Positions 25,796 through 33,424 of a DNA stretch of 64,000 bases are shown here, in pieces. The DNA is from Streptomyces sp. HM190 (lineage in GTDB: Bacteria > Actinomycetota > Actinomycetes > Streptomycetales > Streptomycetaceae). The stretch is from assembly GCF_009857135.1 (NCBI RefSeq), contig NZ_CP047318.1, forward strand, positions 5,766,001 through 5,830,000. The letters run 5' to 3'. The notes below the pieces were generated by a model. It was given only the letters and a program-made list of their open reading frames with translations. It searched no databases and was not told the origin of the DNA. The first letter of the stretch is position 1, and every line of letters starts with the position of its first letter. A program made the position numbers and the translations under genes.

Positions 25796-26119
25796 GTGAT
25801 CAGCATCAACACCAGCTTCAGCAGCGCGGTCAAAATGACCGATCGCTCGGCCGTCTCCACGTGCATGCTCGGCGTCTCGAACCTGGGCACCGGTCTGTCC
25901 GCCTTCCGTGGCGGTCGTCCGGCGTCCTCCGTGTCCCCTGCGGGCCTTCCCGTCCGTGAGCGCAACGAGCGACCGACCAAGGCACTGGAAGCAGCAGTAG
26001 AGGCACAGGCGCAGGCCTATGCCTTTGCGGCGGCCGGTGCCGGAATCCGGAAGCAGACGACGCAGCACCACCTGATGTGGGCCTTCCGTGGGCCTGAACC
26101 CTGGAGTGATCCAGCCTGA
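25796..26119 (+). CDS. Upstream leader ORF of wblC (107 codons)
   Basis: GTG 25796 has a near-ideal GAGGAGG eight bases upstream and opens a 107-codon ORF that stops at 26119 inside a hairpin, 24 bases before the leader terminator. The product is Ser/Thr/Ala-rich and shows no domain I recognise; a hydrophobic-poor centre and an Ala/Gln stretch (EAAVEAQAQAYAFAAAGAG) stand out. Position and structure fit the upstream ORFs that sense slowed translation in whiB7/wblC leaders. It is longer than a typical leader peptide, so an independent protein function cannot be excluded. Confidence 0.65.
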   Translation: MISINTSFSSAVKMTDRSAVSTCMLGVSNLGTGLSAFRGGRPASSVSPAGLPVRERNERPTKALEAAVEAQAQAYAFAAAGAGIRKQTTQHHLMWAFRGPEPWSDPA

Positions 26120-26142
26120 TCGACGATCAGGCCGGCGCCTTC
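26086..26142 (+). promoter_or_regulatory. Candidate antiterminator and pause hairpins of the wblC leader
   Basis: CCGTGGGCCT (26086-26095, last codons of the leader ORF) can pair with AGGGCCGCGG (26143-26152), the left arm of the terminator, with nine of ten positions matched including one G-T. Two small hairpins follow: CTGGA/TCCAG (26101-26114) and CCTGATC/GATCAGG (26115-26131); the second holds the ORF stop codon. This fits a switch in which stalled ribosomes favour antitermination. Confidence 0.5.
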
Positions 26143-26178
26143 AGGGCCGCGGAACCCCATCCGGGATCCGCGGCCCTT
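26143..26178 (+). terminator. Attenuator terminator upstream of wblC
   Basis: Fifteen-base stem AGGGCCGCGGAACCC / GGGATCCGCGGCCCT with one mismatch and a five-base loop, followed by TCTGTTTGT. It lies between the leader ORF and wblC on the same transcript, so it must be read through for wblC expression. Confidence 0.8.
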
Positions 26179-26293
26179 CTGTTTGTCCCCGACCGGGGAC
26201 AACAGAGCGAAGGGGCCTCGGGACAAGAAAAGAACCCGGTACCAGCCGCACCCGGCCCACCCGGCCGGAACGACCAGACGAGGAAGACGAACC

Positions 26294-26662
26294 GTGCAAC
26301 TCGAAGCGCACGCCCCGTCCGTACCGCCTTCCGAAACGATCCCCCCGCCCCGCCTCACGGAGGACTCCACCTTGACCCCGCTCACCGCGCTCACCGCGCT
26401 CGACGACGCCATCGAGAACCTGGGCGTACCCGTCCCCTGCCGCTCCTACGACCCGGAGGTCTTCTTCGCCGAGTCGCCGGCCGACGTCGAGTACGCCAAG
26501 TCCCTCTGCCGCACCTGCCCGCTGATGGAGGCCTGCCTCGCCGGCGCCAAGGAGCGGCGTGAGCCCTGGGGCGTCTGGGGTGGCGAGCTCTTCGTCCAGG
26601 GGGTCGTCGTTGCCCGCAAGCGGCCTCGTGGTCGCCCGCGCAAGAACCCGGTCACGGCATGA
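26294..26662 (+). CDS. wblC: WblC/WhiB7-family transcription regulator
   Basis: A 122-residue WhiB-like protein. Four cysteines for the 4Fe-4S cluster (VPCRSYD, then SLCRTCPLMEAC), the GVWGGE turn, and a C-terminal AT hook (RGRPRKN) are all visible; the AT hook distinguishes WhiB7/WblC from other Wbl proteins. GTG 26294 has AGGAAG upstream. WblC binds sigma-HrdB region 4 and activates intrinsic resistance to ribosome-targeting antibiotics, including its own promoter. The long leader with an ORF and a terminator indicates induction by translation stress. The stop overlaps the next ORF (ATGA). Confidence 0.95.
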   Translation: MQLEAHAPSVPPSETIPPPRLTEDSTLTPLTALTALDDAIENLGVPVPCRSYDPEVFFAESPADVEYAKSLCRTCPLMEACLAGAKERREPWGVWGGELFVQGVVVARKRPRGRPRKNPVTA

Positions 26663-26982
26663 ACATCACCGGAACGATCGACCGCCCCCTCACGCACGAC
26701 CCCAAGAAGCAGGCCCCGATGAAGCCGTCCACGAGCGAGCCCGCAGGCTCCCCGATCCCAGACTTCACCACCACCGGCGCGAACGCCTCGCGTCAGAACA
26801 GGACCCGAGAAATGCATCTCATGCCAGAAGCCCTGGCGCGTGCGCATATGCACGACCGCCTGCACCAGGCCGAGCAGGACCGCCGAGCCATGCGCCTGGC
26901 GGTCGCCCGCCGGATGCAGCGCCGGGCCGAGCGCGCCTCGATGCGTGCCCGCCGTGCGCTCGCCATGGCGGTCATGCAGTAG
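26659..26982 (+). CDS. Small basic protein coupled to wblC
   Basis: A 107-residue ORF whose ATG overlaps the wblC stop (ATGA). Its C-terminal 55 residues (from MHLMPEALARAHMHDRLHQA) are strongly helical, Arg/Ala/Met-rich and look more conserved in style than the Pro/Thr-rich N-terminal half, so ATG 26812 (shorter form, 56 residues) is an alternative start. There is no domain I recognise. Co-transcription with wblC suggests it is expressed under the same translation stress. Coding is supported by third-position GC. Confidence 0.6.
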   Translation: MNITGTIDRPLTHDPKKQAPMKPSTSEPAGSPIPDFTTTGANASRQNRTREMHLMPEALARAHMHDRLHQAEQDRRAMRLAVARRMQRRAERASMRARRALAMAVMQ

Positions 26983-27120
26983 CCGCTGCGCGACCATCGG
27001 CGTGAACCGGCCGGAACAGGCACATCATCACCACCTCTGACGGTGGTTCCTCGCGGGGGCAGGTCCGAACAGACCGGCCCCCGCGCTGCGTCGCGAGCGC
27101 GGATCCGCCGGGCACGGAGG

Positions 27121-27126
27121 TATCGT
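27121..27126 (+). promoter_or_regulatory. -10 box for leaderless zinc-ribbon gene
   Basis: TATCGT ends six bases before GTG 27133, placing the RNA start at the GTG. No Shine-Dalgarno is present. Confidence 0.45.
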
Positions 27127-27132
27127 CGCCCG

Positions 27133-27342
27133 GTGACGAGTCTTTCCGGGGGCAACGACGACAGCGGCGCCGCCGCGACACCCCAGATCCTCGTGTGTGC
27201 CCGCTGCGGGGCCGCCACCGAGGCTCCCCAGCCCTTGTGGACCTGTTCCGTGGAGAACGGCCGACGCCACTACTTCTGCGAGACCTGCGCCCGGGAGCAC
27301 CTCCGCGCGATCGAGGGTCGCCTGGACTCGGCATGGTGGTGA
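27133..27342 (+). CDS. Small zinc-ribbon protein
   Basis: A 69-residue protein with CARC and CETC pairs plus a central Cys (WTCSVENGRRHYFCETC), a likely treble-clef or zinc-ribbon fold. The start is GTG 27133, supported by a leaderless -10. The segment GRRHYFCETCAREHLRAIEGRLD resembles small zinc-binding proteins common in Streptomyces, but its function is unknown to me. The interval 27343-27482 to the convergent kinase gene shows no feature. Confidence 0.75.
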   Translation: MTSLSGGNDDSGAAATPQILVCARCGAATEAPQPLWTCSVENGRRHYFCETCAREHLRAIEGRLDSAWW

Positions 27343-27482
27343 GCCGCCGGGGGCGGCGGAGCGGGTCGAGCCCAGGGCGCCGATTCACTCTCGTGCGGAG
27401 AGCCCCGCAGTTCCGGCGAGGCTGCGTCCCGGCGTGCTCCTGAGCGCCCCCGCCCGGCCCGTGGCGGTGGCTCGGCGCCCGC

Positions 27483-28841
27483 TCACGCTCCCGCAGCCGA
27501 CTCCGGCTCCGGCTCCTCGTCCTTAGTGAAGCCCGGCAGCCATTCCTCCAGCTCGTCGCGCATACGGACCGTCGCACCCAGCTGACACAGCACACCGATG
27601 GTGCTCAGGGTCACCCGGTGGATGAGCAGGTAGGACGGGGGAAGGTTCAGCTGCTTGCCCAGCTGGTGCGCGGGGGAGCGCGGGTCGGCTATGCGGGCGG
27701 CCTGGCTGCGCATCCAGCCTCGGGCGAAGGAGAACTCGTCGGCCCGGGCCGGCTCGATGATGGGCAGCAGATAGTCGAGGACCGCGTCGGGATCCAGTTC
27801 GATCGACTCCTTGACGAAGCCCTCCGCGCACAGCATCTCGTAGACGGCCTCGGCCTCGCCCTCGATGGTCAGACGCAGGGCGTCGCCGATCGGGGTGGGA
27901 AGGCCGCCCGGCAGCCGGTCCACCGTGCCGAAGTCGAGGACGCCGAGGCGCCAGCCGACCTTCTCGTCCGGCAGGAGACGGAAGTTCCCGGGGTGGGGGT
28001 CGGCGTGCAGAAGACCGGTGCGGGCCGGGCCCGAGAAGAGGAAACGCGTCAGCAGCTGGCCCGCTCGGTCCCGCTGCTCCTGCGAGCCGTCGTTGATCAC
28101 TTCCGACAGGGGCGTGCCGTCCATCCACTCGGTCACGAGGACCTGGTCGCACTGGTGCACCACGGCCGGGACCACGACATCCGGGTCGTCGGCGAACTCC
28201 TCCGCGTGCGCCTGCTGGGCCTGCGCCTCCAGACCGTAGTCGAGCTCCTCGGAGACCCGGTCCCGCAGCTCCGCGATGAGGGGCTTGATGTCCATCCCCG
28301 GAACCAGCGGGCCCAGCAGGCGGGCGAACCGGCTGAGCTGCCCCAGGTCGGACAGGAGGGCCTCGCCCGCGCCCGGATACTGCACCTTGACCGCGACCGC
28401 ACGGCCGTCGTGCCACACCGCCCGGTGGACCTGCCCGATCGAGGCGGCCGCGGCCGGCTTGTCCTCGAACTCGAGGAACAGCTCCTGCCAGTCCTCGCCG
28501 ATCCGCTCCCGCAGCACCGAGTGCACCGTACGGGTCGGCATCGGCGGAGCGGCGTCCTGGAGTTTCGTGAGAGCGGCGCGGTAGGGACCCGCTACCTCCT
28601 CGGGGAGCGCCGACTCGAAGACGGACAGGGCCTGCCCGAACTTCATGGCGCCGCCCTTGAGCTCGCCCAGGACCTTGAACAGCTGCTCCGCGGTGCGCTG
28701 CTGGAGCTCACGGCCGACGAGTTCCGCCGACTCTCCGACGATCCGCTTGCCGAGGCCCCAGGTGGCCCGACCCGCGAAGCCGAGCGGGAGCGCGGCGAGC
28801 TTGGCGGTCCGGGTGACCGCCTTCCGGGGAAGATCAGACAT
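27483..28841 (-). CDS. ABC1/ADCK (UbiB/AarF-type) atypical kinase
   Basis: A 452-residue ABC1 atypical kinase. Visible hallmarks are the KxGQ motif (MKFGQALS), the Ala-rich loop in place of the normal P-loop (AAAASIGQVHRA), the VAIK-like lysine (AVKVQYPG), ExD-type segment EELDYGLEAQ, the catalytic loop HADPHPGN and LDFGTVDRL. ATG 28841 has GGAGGG upstream. Such kinases support quinone or lipid metabolism by ATPase activity. The start overlaps the end of the ThiF-like gene by eight bases, so the two are one operon. An ABC1 protein beside whiB7 is also the mycobacterial arrangement. Confidence 0.9.
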   Translation of the reverse strand: MSDLPRKAVTRTAKLAALPLGFAGRATWGLGKRIVGESAELVGRELQQRTAEQLFKVLGELKGGAMKFGQALSVFESALPEEVAGPYRAALTKLQDAAPPMPTRTVHSVLRERIGEDWQELFLEFEDKPAAAASIGQVHRAVWHDGRAVAVKVQYPGAGEALLSDLGQLSRFARLLGPLVPGMDIKPLIAELRDRVSEELDYGLEAQAQQAHAEEFADDPDVVVPAVVHQCDQVLVTEWMDGTPLSEVINDGSQEQRDRAGQLLTRFLFSGPARTGLLHADPHPGNFRLLPDEKVGWRLGVLDFGTVDRLPGGLPTPIGDALRLTIEGEAEAVYEMLCAEGFVKESIELDPDAVLDYLLPIIEPARADEFSFARGWMRSQAARIADPRSPAHQLGKQLNLPPSYLLIHRVTLSTIGVLCQLGATVRMRDELEEWLPGFTKDEEPEPESAAGA

Positions 28842-30099
28842 GCGCCCTCCAAGTCCCAGCAGGCCGTGCCGCGTACGCCTTGCGGGACAACCTCGTTGAC
28901 CGCTGATGCCTCGCCATTGTCTCGCGCTGTTCCCCGTCCATCGGGGTGTGTTCCCCGTTACCTTTCTCGCTCGATCCATTCTGCGCCGCCCCGCAGGGAC
29001 AATCGAGATGCGACCAGACCGGGCGCGCGTGCCAGTCGAGCCCCGGTAGAGAGGCCTCCCAGCGGGCACCCGCACTGGACGGTGTGTGCCCGTCGAGAAA
29101 GGACAGGGCGTGCCCTGCGGCCAGCGCCGCGACCGTCGCGGCGAGCGTCATGTCGCATGCCTCCACCCGGCGGGGGCGGCCGGAGCGCCACTGCGCGACC
29201 AGCCGCGGCCAGCTCTCGTCGCGGTCCGCGCGCCCCTGCTCCAGGCAGCCCGCGCAGCCCGTCTCTCCGGGCAGGACCAGGGGGCCCACGACAGCCGTGC
29301 CCTCCACGACGCCGGCGTAGAGGTGGGGTGTCCCGGACGCGATGAGCGGCTCGGCGGCGGTGGTACGGGGGGCCTGGACGTCGACGGGGTCGCGTGGGGC
29401 GAGGACCACCAGGGAGAAGCCGGGCTCGTCGTGAAGGCGGTCCGCCGGCCTGTCCTCGGCCGGGTCCGCGGGAGGCCGGGTTCCGCCGCGGCGCCGAGGC
29501 GGTCGGTCGGGGGCCGCGTGGCGGGCGGCCCGGCGTGCCGCGACGTCCCTGCGTTCGCCGATCGACTCGACGGGCAGACCGCCCGGTGCCACGTCCCACG
29601 GCTCGACCCGCCCGACGTCTCGGACGTCGACCTCGCCGACCCCCGCTCCCGACAGCAGGGAGGCGAGCACCGCGCCGACCCTGCCCGCACCCCGAACCTG
29701 CACTCTCTGTGAGCGACGGGCGGCCAGGTGCCGCATGGCATCGCCCGGGGCGGGGGTGACCAGGGAGAGCGTGGCGGCATCGGGTCGCAGCCGGTCCAGG
29801 ACCTCGGGCCTGCGCCGCAGGGCGTCCGCGGCCGGGCCGCCGCCGGTGGCGTCGTCCAGCAGGCCGGAAGCGGCCAGCCGGTCCACCATCTTGTCCACGT
29901 GACCGTCGGGCAGCCCCATGGAACGCCCCTCCTCGCGCAGGAGCGGCAGCCCGCGCGTTCCGTCGAGGAGGTCGAGGAAACTGCCCGTCGTCGTGTCCAT
30001 CGGCCCCAGGACCATGGCGTGCGCCGGTGCGAGACCGAACTGCACGGTGTTGAGATCCCGCCAACCGCGCCGGAGCGCGGGCTTCACCATCGGATGCAT
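28834..30099 (-). CDS. ThiF/E1-like protein with CxxC pairs
   Basis: A 421-residue protein. A winged-helix-like N-terminus (RDLNTVQFGLAPAHAMVLGPMD and helices to about residue 100) precedes a ThiF/E1-type domain: nucleotide loop VRGAGRVGAVLASLL, DVRDVGRVEPWDV, and later CAGC and CPCG pairs that would bind zinc as in E1-like enzymes and RiPP cyclodehydratase partners. ATG 30099 follows GGGGGG. An Arg/Pro-rich insert sits between about residues 165 and 195. No RiPP precursor is seen nearby. It overlaps and precedes the ABC1 kinase gene, so a joint function is likely; the substrate is unknown. Confidence 0.75.
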   Translation of the reverse strand: MHPMVKPALRRGWRDLNTVQFGLAPAHAMVLGPMDTTTGSFLDLLDGTRGLPLLREEGRSMGLPDGHVDKMVDRLAASGLLDDATGGGPAADALRRRPEVLDRLRPDAATLSLVTPAPGDAMRHLAARRSQRVQVRGAGRVGAVLASLLSGAGVGEVDVRDVGRVEPWDVAPGGLPVESIGERRDVAARRAARHAAPDRPPRRRGGTRPPADPAEDRPADRLHDEPGFSLVVLAPRDPVDVQAPRTTAAEPLIASGTPHLYAGVVEGTAVVGPLVLPGETGCAGCLEQGRADRDESWPRLVAQWRSGRPRRVEACDMTLAATVAALAAGHALSFLDGHTPSSAGARWEASLPGLDWHARPVWSHLDCPCGAAQNGSSEKGNGEHTPMDGEQRETMARHQRSTRLSRKAYAARPAGTWRAHV

Positions 30100-30306
30100 G
30101 ATCGGCCCCCCGTAGTCAGAAGTGGATCCCCATGAGTCGGCGGGGCGAGTGCCCGGTCCGCCGACGAGTGCCAGCATGCACGGACCGCGACGATGCGTGT
30201 CGAGAGTTGTCCACAGGCGGCGGCGTTCGTCGTACAAATCAGGCGCTCGGAGTGCGGATCGACATCCAACCGTCCCGGAGGCGGGACTTCCCCCCTGTGC
30301 AGCGGG

Positions 30307-30312
30307 TAACGT
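30307..30312 (+). promoter_or_regulatory. -10 box for leaderless metallopeptidase gene
   Basis: TAACGT ends six bases before GTG 30319. The divergent interval 30100-30306 otherwise holds only the upstream signals of the ThiF-like gene. Confidence 0.5.
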
Positions 30313-30318
30313 CGGGGC

Positions 30319-30915
30319 GTGCCCGCCGACCCACTGCACCGCGCCGGAAAGCCACAGCGCAGCACGACGAGCCAGCCGCCAAGCGGCTCGGGGGCGAGCG
30401 CGATCGAGGTCCGCAGGAGCGCGCGACGGCGCAGAACGGTCTCCGCGTACCGAGAGGGCGATCGCACCGTCGTACTGATCCCTGCCCGGATGTCCGAGGC
30501 GGAGGAGCAACGCTGGGTGACCGTCATGCTCGACAAGCTGGCGGCGCAGGAGAGCAAACGGTGCCTCGGCGACAGCGAGCTGGCCGAACGCGCCGCCCGC
30601 CTGTCGGACCAGTACTTCGGCGGGCGCGCCCGGCCCTCCTCCGTCCGCTGGGTCACCAACCAGAACACTCGCTGGGGCTCGTGCACCCCCGCCGAGGGCA
30701 GCATTCGGCTGTCGCACCGGCTGCAGGGCATGCCCGAGTACGTCGTCGACTACGTCCTCCTCCATGAGCTCGCCCACCTTCTCGTGCCTGGTCACGGGCC
30801 GCGCTTCTGGCGACTCCTGGAGGCGTACCCGCGCACGGAACGGGCTCGCGGATACCTCGAAGGGGTGGTCGCCGCCGACCGGCTGCCGCATCTCTCCGCC
30901 GCCGACGACGAGTGA
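30319..30915 (+). CDS. YgjP-like (DUF45) zinc metallopeptidase
   Basis: A 198-residue protein with the zinc motif HELAHLLVPGHGPRFW: HExxH plus a third His downstream, typical of YgjP/DUF45/WLM-type peptidases. Upstream, VRWVTNQNTRWGSCTPAEG matches the conserved strand of the family. Residues 1-40 are basic and Ser/Pro-rich. GTG 30319 is supported by a -10 box seven bases upstream. No signal peptide, so cytoplasmic. Family members are linked to repair or protein quality control; the substrate here is unknown. Confidence 0.88.
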   Translation: MPADPLHRAGKPQRSTTSQPPSGSGASAIEVRRSARRRRTVSAYREGDRTVVLIPARMSEAEEQRWVTVMLDKLAAQESKRCLGDSELAERAARLSDQYFGGRARPSSVRWVTNQNTRWGSCTPAEGSIRLSHRLQGMPEYVVDYVLLHELAHLLVPGHGPRFWRLLEAYPRTERARGYLEGVVAADRLPHLSAADDE

Positions 30916-31109
30916 CGCCGGGCACGGGGCGCCCGCACGTGACATGAACGACACTTCACGCCTGCGTGGGCGTTTCCCGGCAGGTGGCTCGAAGGTGCGC
31001 TTTTGTACCGGGTCTGTACCAGCCTCGTACGGTCTCGGACTTTGCGGTTAGCCTGGCGCGACGCACTCGCAGGCGCACTCACTTTCGGGATGGGGGACGG
31101 TCGTTACGC

Positions 31110-32711
31110 ATGGCCAGGGAATTCCAACGCGGCCACAAGGCCAAGATCAGTGACCTCACCGCGGGTACGGATCTGTACGTAGGCGTACAGATCTCCGCCC
31201 CCGGGCTGACCTTCGACATCAGCTGCTTCGGGCTGGACGCCGACGAACGTCTCTCGGACGACCGCTACTTCGTCTTCTTCAACCAGCCGAAGACCCCTGA
31301 GGAATCCATCCAGCTCCTGGGTTCCCAGGCGGGCGACACGGAATCCTTCCGGGTCACGCTCGACAAGATCCCGCCACAGATCCAGAAGCTGTCGTTCACG
31401 GCGACGATCGACGGCCATGGCCAGATGTCGCAGATCTCCCCCGGATACCTCCGTATCGTCGCGGGCGGCGAGGAGGTGGCCCGGTACCCGTTCGACGGCT
31501 CTGAGTTCTCCACCGAGCGCGCCGTGATGCTCGGCGACTTCTACCTGAAGGACGTCTGGCGGTTCGCGGCCGTCGGCCAGGGTTTCGACGGCGGCCTGGA
31601 CGCGCTGCTGAAGAACTTCGGCGGCGAGGTCGCCGAGGAGGAGCCGGCCGCCCCGCCCCAGCAGCCGCAGGCGGACGCGGCTCCCGGCTTCGCCCCGCCC
31701 GCGTTCGGCGCCCCCGCCGCACCGGCACCTGCCCCGTCCCAGGGCTACGCGCCCCCGCCGTCCTCCCCGTCCGTGCACGCCGCTCCGACCATCGCCGCGC
31801 CGCTGTACACACCGCCCGGCGGCACCGTCCCGCCCCCGGCCGCACCGCCGGCCGGCCCTTTCACGCCGCCCGGCGCCCCGCAGGGCGGACCCTTCACCCC
31901 TCCGGGCGCCCCGCCGCAGGGCGGCCCGTTCACGCCGCCGCCCGGCGCGGCACCGCAGGGCGGCCCGTTCACGCCTCCGGGCGCCCCGGCGGCCTTCCCG
32001 GGACAGGGACAGCCGTTCGGCGGCGGGACGCAGCTCGCCCCCGTTCCGCCGGAGGCCGGACTGCGCGCGGTGCTGACGAAGTACTCCGAGGCACCCGTCG
32101 GTGACCGCTGGACCGAGCAGAACCCGCAGATGGTGCGGGCCACCCTCACCAAGGGCGCCAACATCCTCGCCAAGCAGGGCAGCATGGTCGCCTACCAGGG
32201 CGACCTCGACTTCGCCCACAAGGGTTCCGGCCTGCTCGGCAAGTTGACGGGTCAGCTCACCGGGCAGGGCATGGCCCTCATGCGGTGTTCCGGCGACGGC
32301 GAGGTGTTCCTCGCCGACGAAGGCAGCAGGCTCTTCGTCATCCGCCTCCAGAACGAGCAGCTCTACACCAGCGCGCGCGGAGTCCTCGCCTTCGACGAGG
32401 CACTCGACACCGAGATCCGCCGCATCGAGGGCGCCGGTCTGCCCGGCGGCGGCCTGTTCAGCATGCTCTTCTCCGGCACCGGAGCGGTCGTCGTCAAGAC
32501 GCGCGGCGTCCCCGTCGTCCTGCCCGTCGGCCCCGCCACCTACGTCGACGGCAACGCCGTCATCGCCTGGTCCGCCGGTGCGCAGGCCGTCACCACGACC
32601 TCGCTGAGGCTGCGCCGCTCCGGGTACGCCCGGCAGACCCAGGAGGCGATCAACCTCCAGTTCCGCGGTGCCCCCGGCAACTTCGTCGTCGTCCAGCCCT
32701 TCGAGGTGTGA
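31110..32711 (+). CDS. TerD-domain/AIM24 fusion protein
   Basis: A 533-residue protein. Residues 1-180 are a TerD domain (GTDLYVGVQISAPGLTFDISCFGLD, YFVFFNQPKTPE, FDGSEFSTERAVMLGDFYLKDVWRF), a calcium-binding fold of the tellurite-resistance family. A Pro/Gly/Ala linker with repeated GGPFTPPGAP units spans about 190-320. The rest is an AIM24-type beta-helical domain (GSMVAYQGDLDFAHKG, GTGAVVVKTRG). It is followed at nine and 28 bases by two stand-alone AIM24 genes, so the three are an operon. The upstream interval 30916-31109 holds direct TGTACC copies at about 31015 but no clear promoter. Tellurite resistance itself is not implied. Confidence 0.88.
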   Translation: MAREFQRGHKAKISDLTAGTDLYVGVQISAPGLTFDISCFGLDADERLSDDRYFVFFNQPKTPEESIQLLGSQAGDTESFRVTLDKIPPQIQKLSFTATIDGHGQMSQISPGYLRIVAGGEEVARYPFDGSEFSTERAVMLGDFYLKDVWRFAAVGQGFDGGLDALLKNFGGEVAEEEPAAPPQQPQADAAPGFAPPAFGAPAAPAPAPSQGYAPPPSSPSVHAAPTIAAPLYTPPGGTVPPPAAPPAGPFTPPGAPQGGPFTPPGAPPQGGPFTPPPGAAPQGGPFTPPGAPAAFPGQGQPFGGGTQLAPVPPEAGLRAVLTKYSEAPVGDRWTEQNPQMVRATLTKGANILAKQGSMVAYQGDLDFAHKGSGLLGKLTGQLTGQGMALMRCSGDGEVFLADEGSRLFVIRLQNEQLYTSARGVLAFDEALDTEIRRIEGAGLPGGGLFSMLFSGTGAVVVKTRGVPVVLPVGPATYVDGNAVIAWSAGAQAVTTTSLRLRRSGYARQTQEAINLQFRGAPGNFVVVQPFEV

Positions 32712-32719
32712 GGCAGAGC

Positions 32720-33397
32720 ATGGACCTCCAGACACTCCACGCGCACCGCTCCGCGGCCACCGGCGTCCGGATGAGCGTGCACAGCTCCAAGACGCTCAAG
32801 GTCACCATGGTCACCGGCCAGGACCTGCTGGCCAAGGCCGGCTCGATGATCGCCTACGACGGTTTCGTGCAGTTCGACGCCGCGCCCGCCTCGCTGCGCC
32901 GCGGCGCCGAGGAGATGGTCACCGGAGAGGGCGGCAGGCTGATGCTCTGCCGCGGCGACGGCGACCTCTACCTCGCCGACTACGGCGGCGACGTCCTCGT
33001 CGTCCACCTGAACAACGAGGCGCTGTCCGTCAACGGCCCCACCCTGCTGGCCTGCGACGCCTCCCTCCAGCTCACCATCGAACCGGTCAAGGGCCTCGCC
33101 AAGCTCTCCGGCTCCGGCCTGACCAACCTGGTCGTCCGGGGCACCGGGTGGGTCGCCCTGGTCAGCCGGGGCGTGCCGATCTCCCTCGACTGCGCCGAAC
33201 GGGAGACGTACGTCGACCCGGACGCGCTGATCGCCTGGACCGACGGCCTCGACATGAAGGCCCGCCGCACCATCAAGGCCGGAGCACTCATCGGCCGGGG
33301 CAGCGGTGAGGCCTTCCAGATCGGGTTCAAGGGACAGGGCTTCGTGGTCGTCCAGCCCAGCGAGGACACCGGTGACCGTTTCAAGGTCCGCGGCTGA
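32720..33397 (+). CDS. AIM24-family protein
   Basis: A 225-residue AIM24-like protein (TerD-operon type). Signature blocks: MVTGQDLLAKAGSMIAYDG, DLYLADYGGDVLVVHL, VRGTGWVALVSRGVP and GFVVVQPSE at the C-terminus, aligning with the AIM24 half of the preceding fusion protein. ATG 32720 has GAGG at seven bases. AIM24 proteins form trimeric beta-prisms; in mitochondria the namesake organises inner-membrane architecture, but bacterial roles are unclear. Soluble, no membrane segment. Confidence 0.85.
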   Translation: MDLQTLHAHRSAATGVRMSVHSSKTLKVTMVTGQDLLAKAGSMIAYDGFVQFDAAPASLRRGAEEMVTGEGGRLMLCRGDGDLYLADYGGDVLVVHLNNEALSVNGPTLLACDASLQLTIEPVKGLAKLSGSGLTNLVVRGTGWVALVSRGVPISLDCAERETYVDPDALIAWTDGLDMKARRTIKAGALIGRGSGEAFQIGFKGQGFVVVQPSEDTGDRFKVRG

Positions 33398-33424
33398 CCG
33401 GGGCCGAGAGGAGAACAGCACACC

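Noticed and set aside
27343..27482. Additional small gene between the zinc-ribbon and ABC1 genes
   Set aside because: Frames there lack a ribosome-binding site and codon bias.
28846..30099. RiPP biosynthesis cluster suggested by the ThiF-like protein
   Set aside because: No precursor peptide, maturase or transporter lies nearby; the neighbour is an ABC1 kinase.
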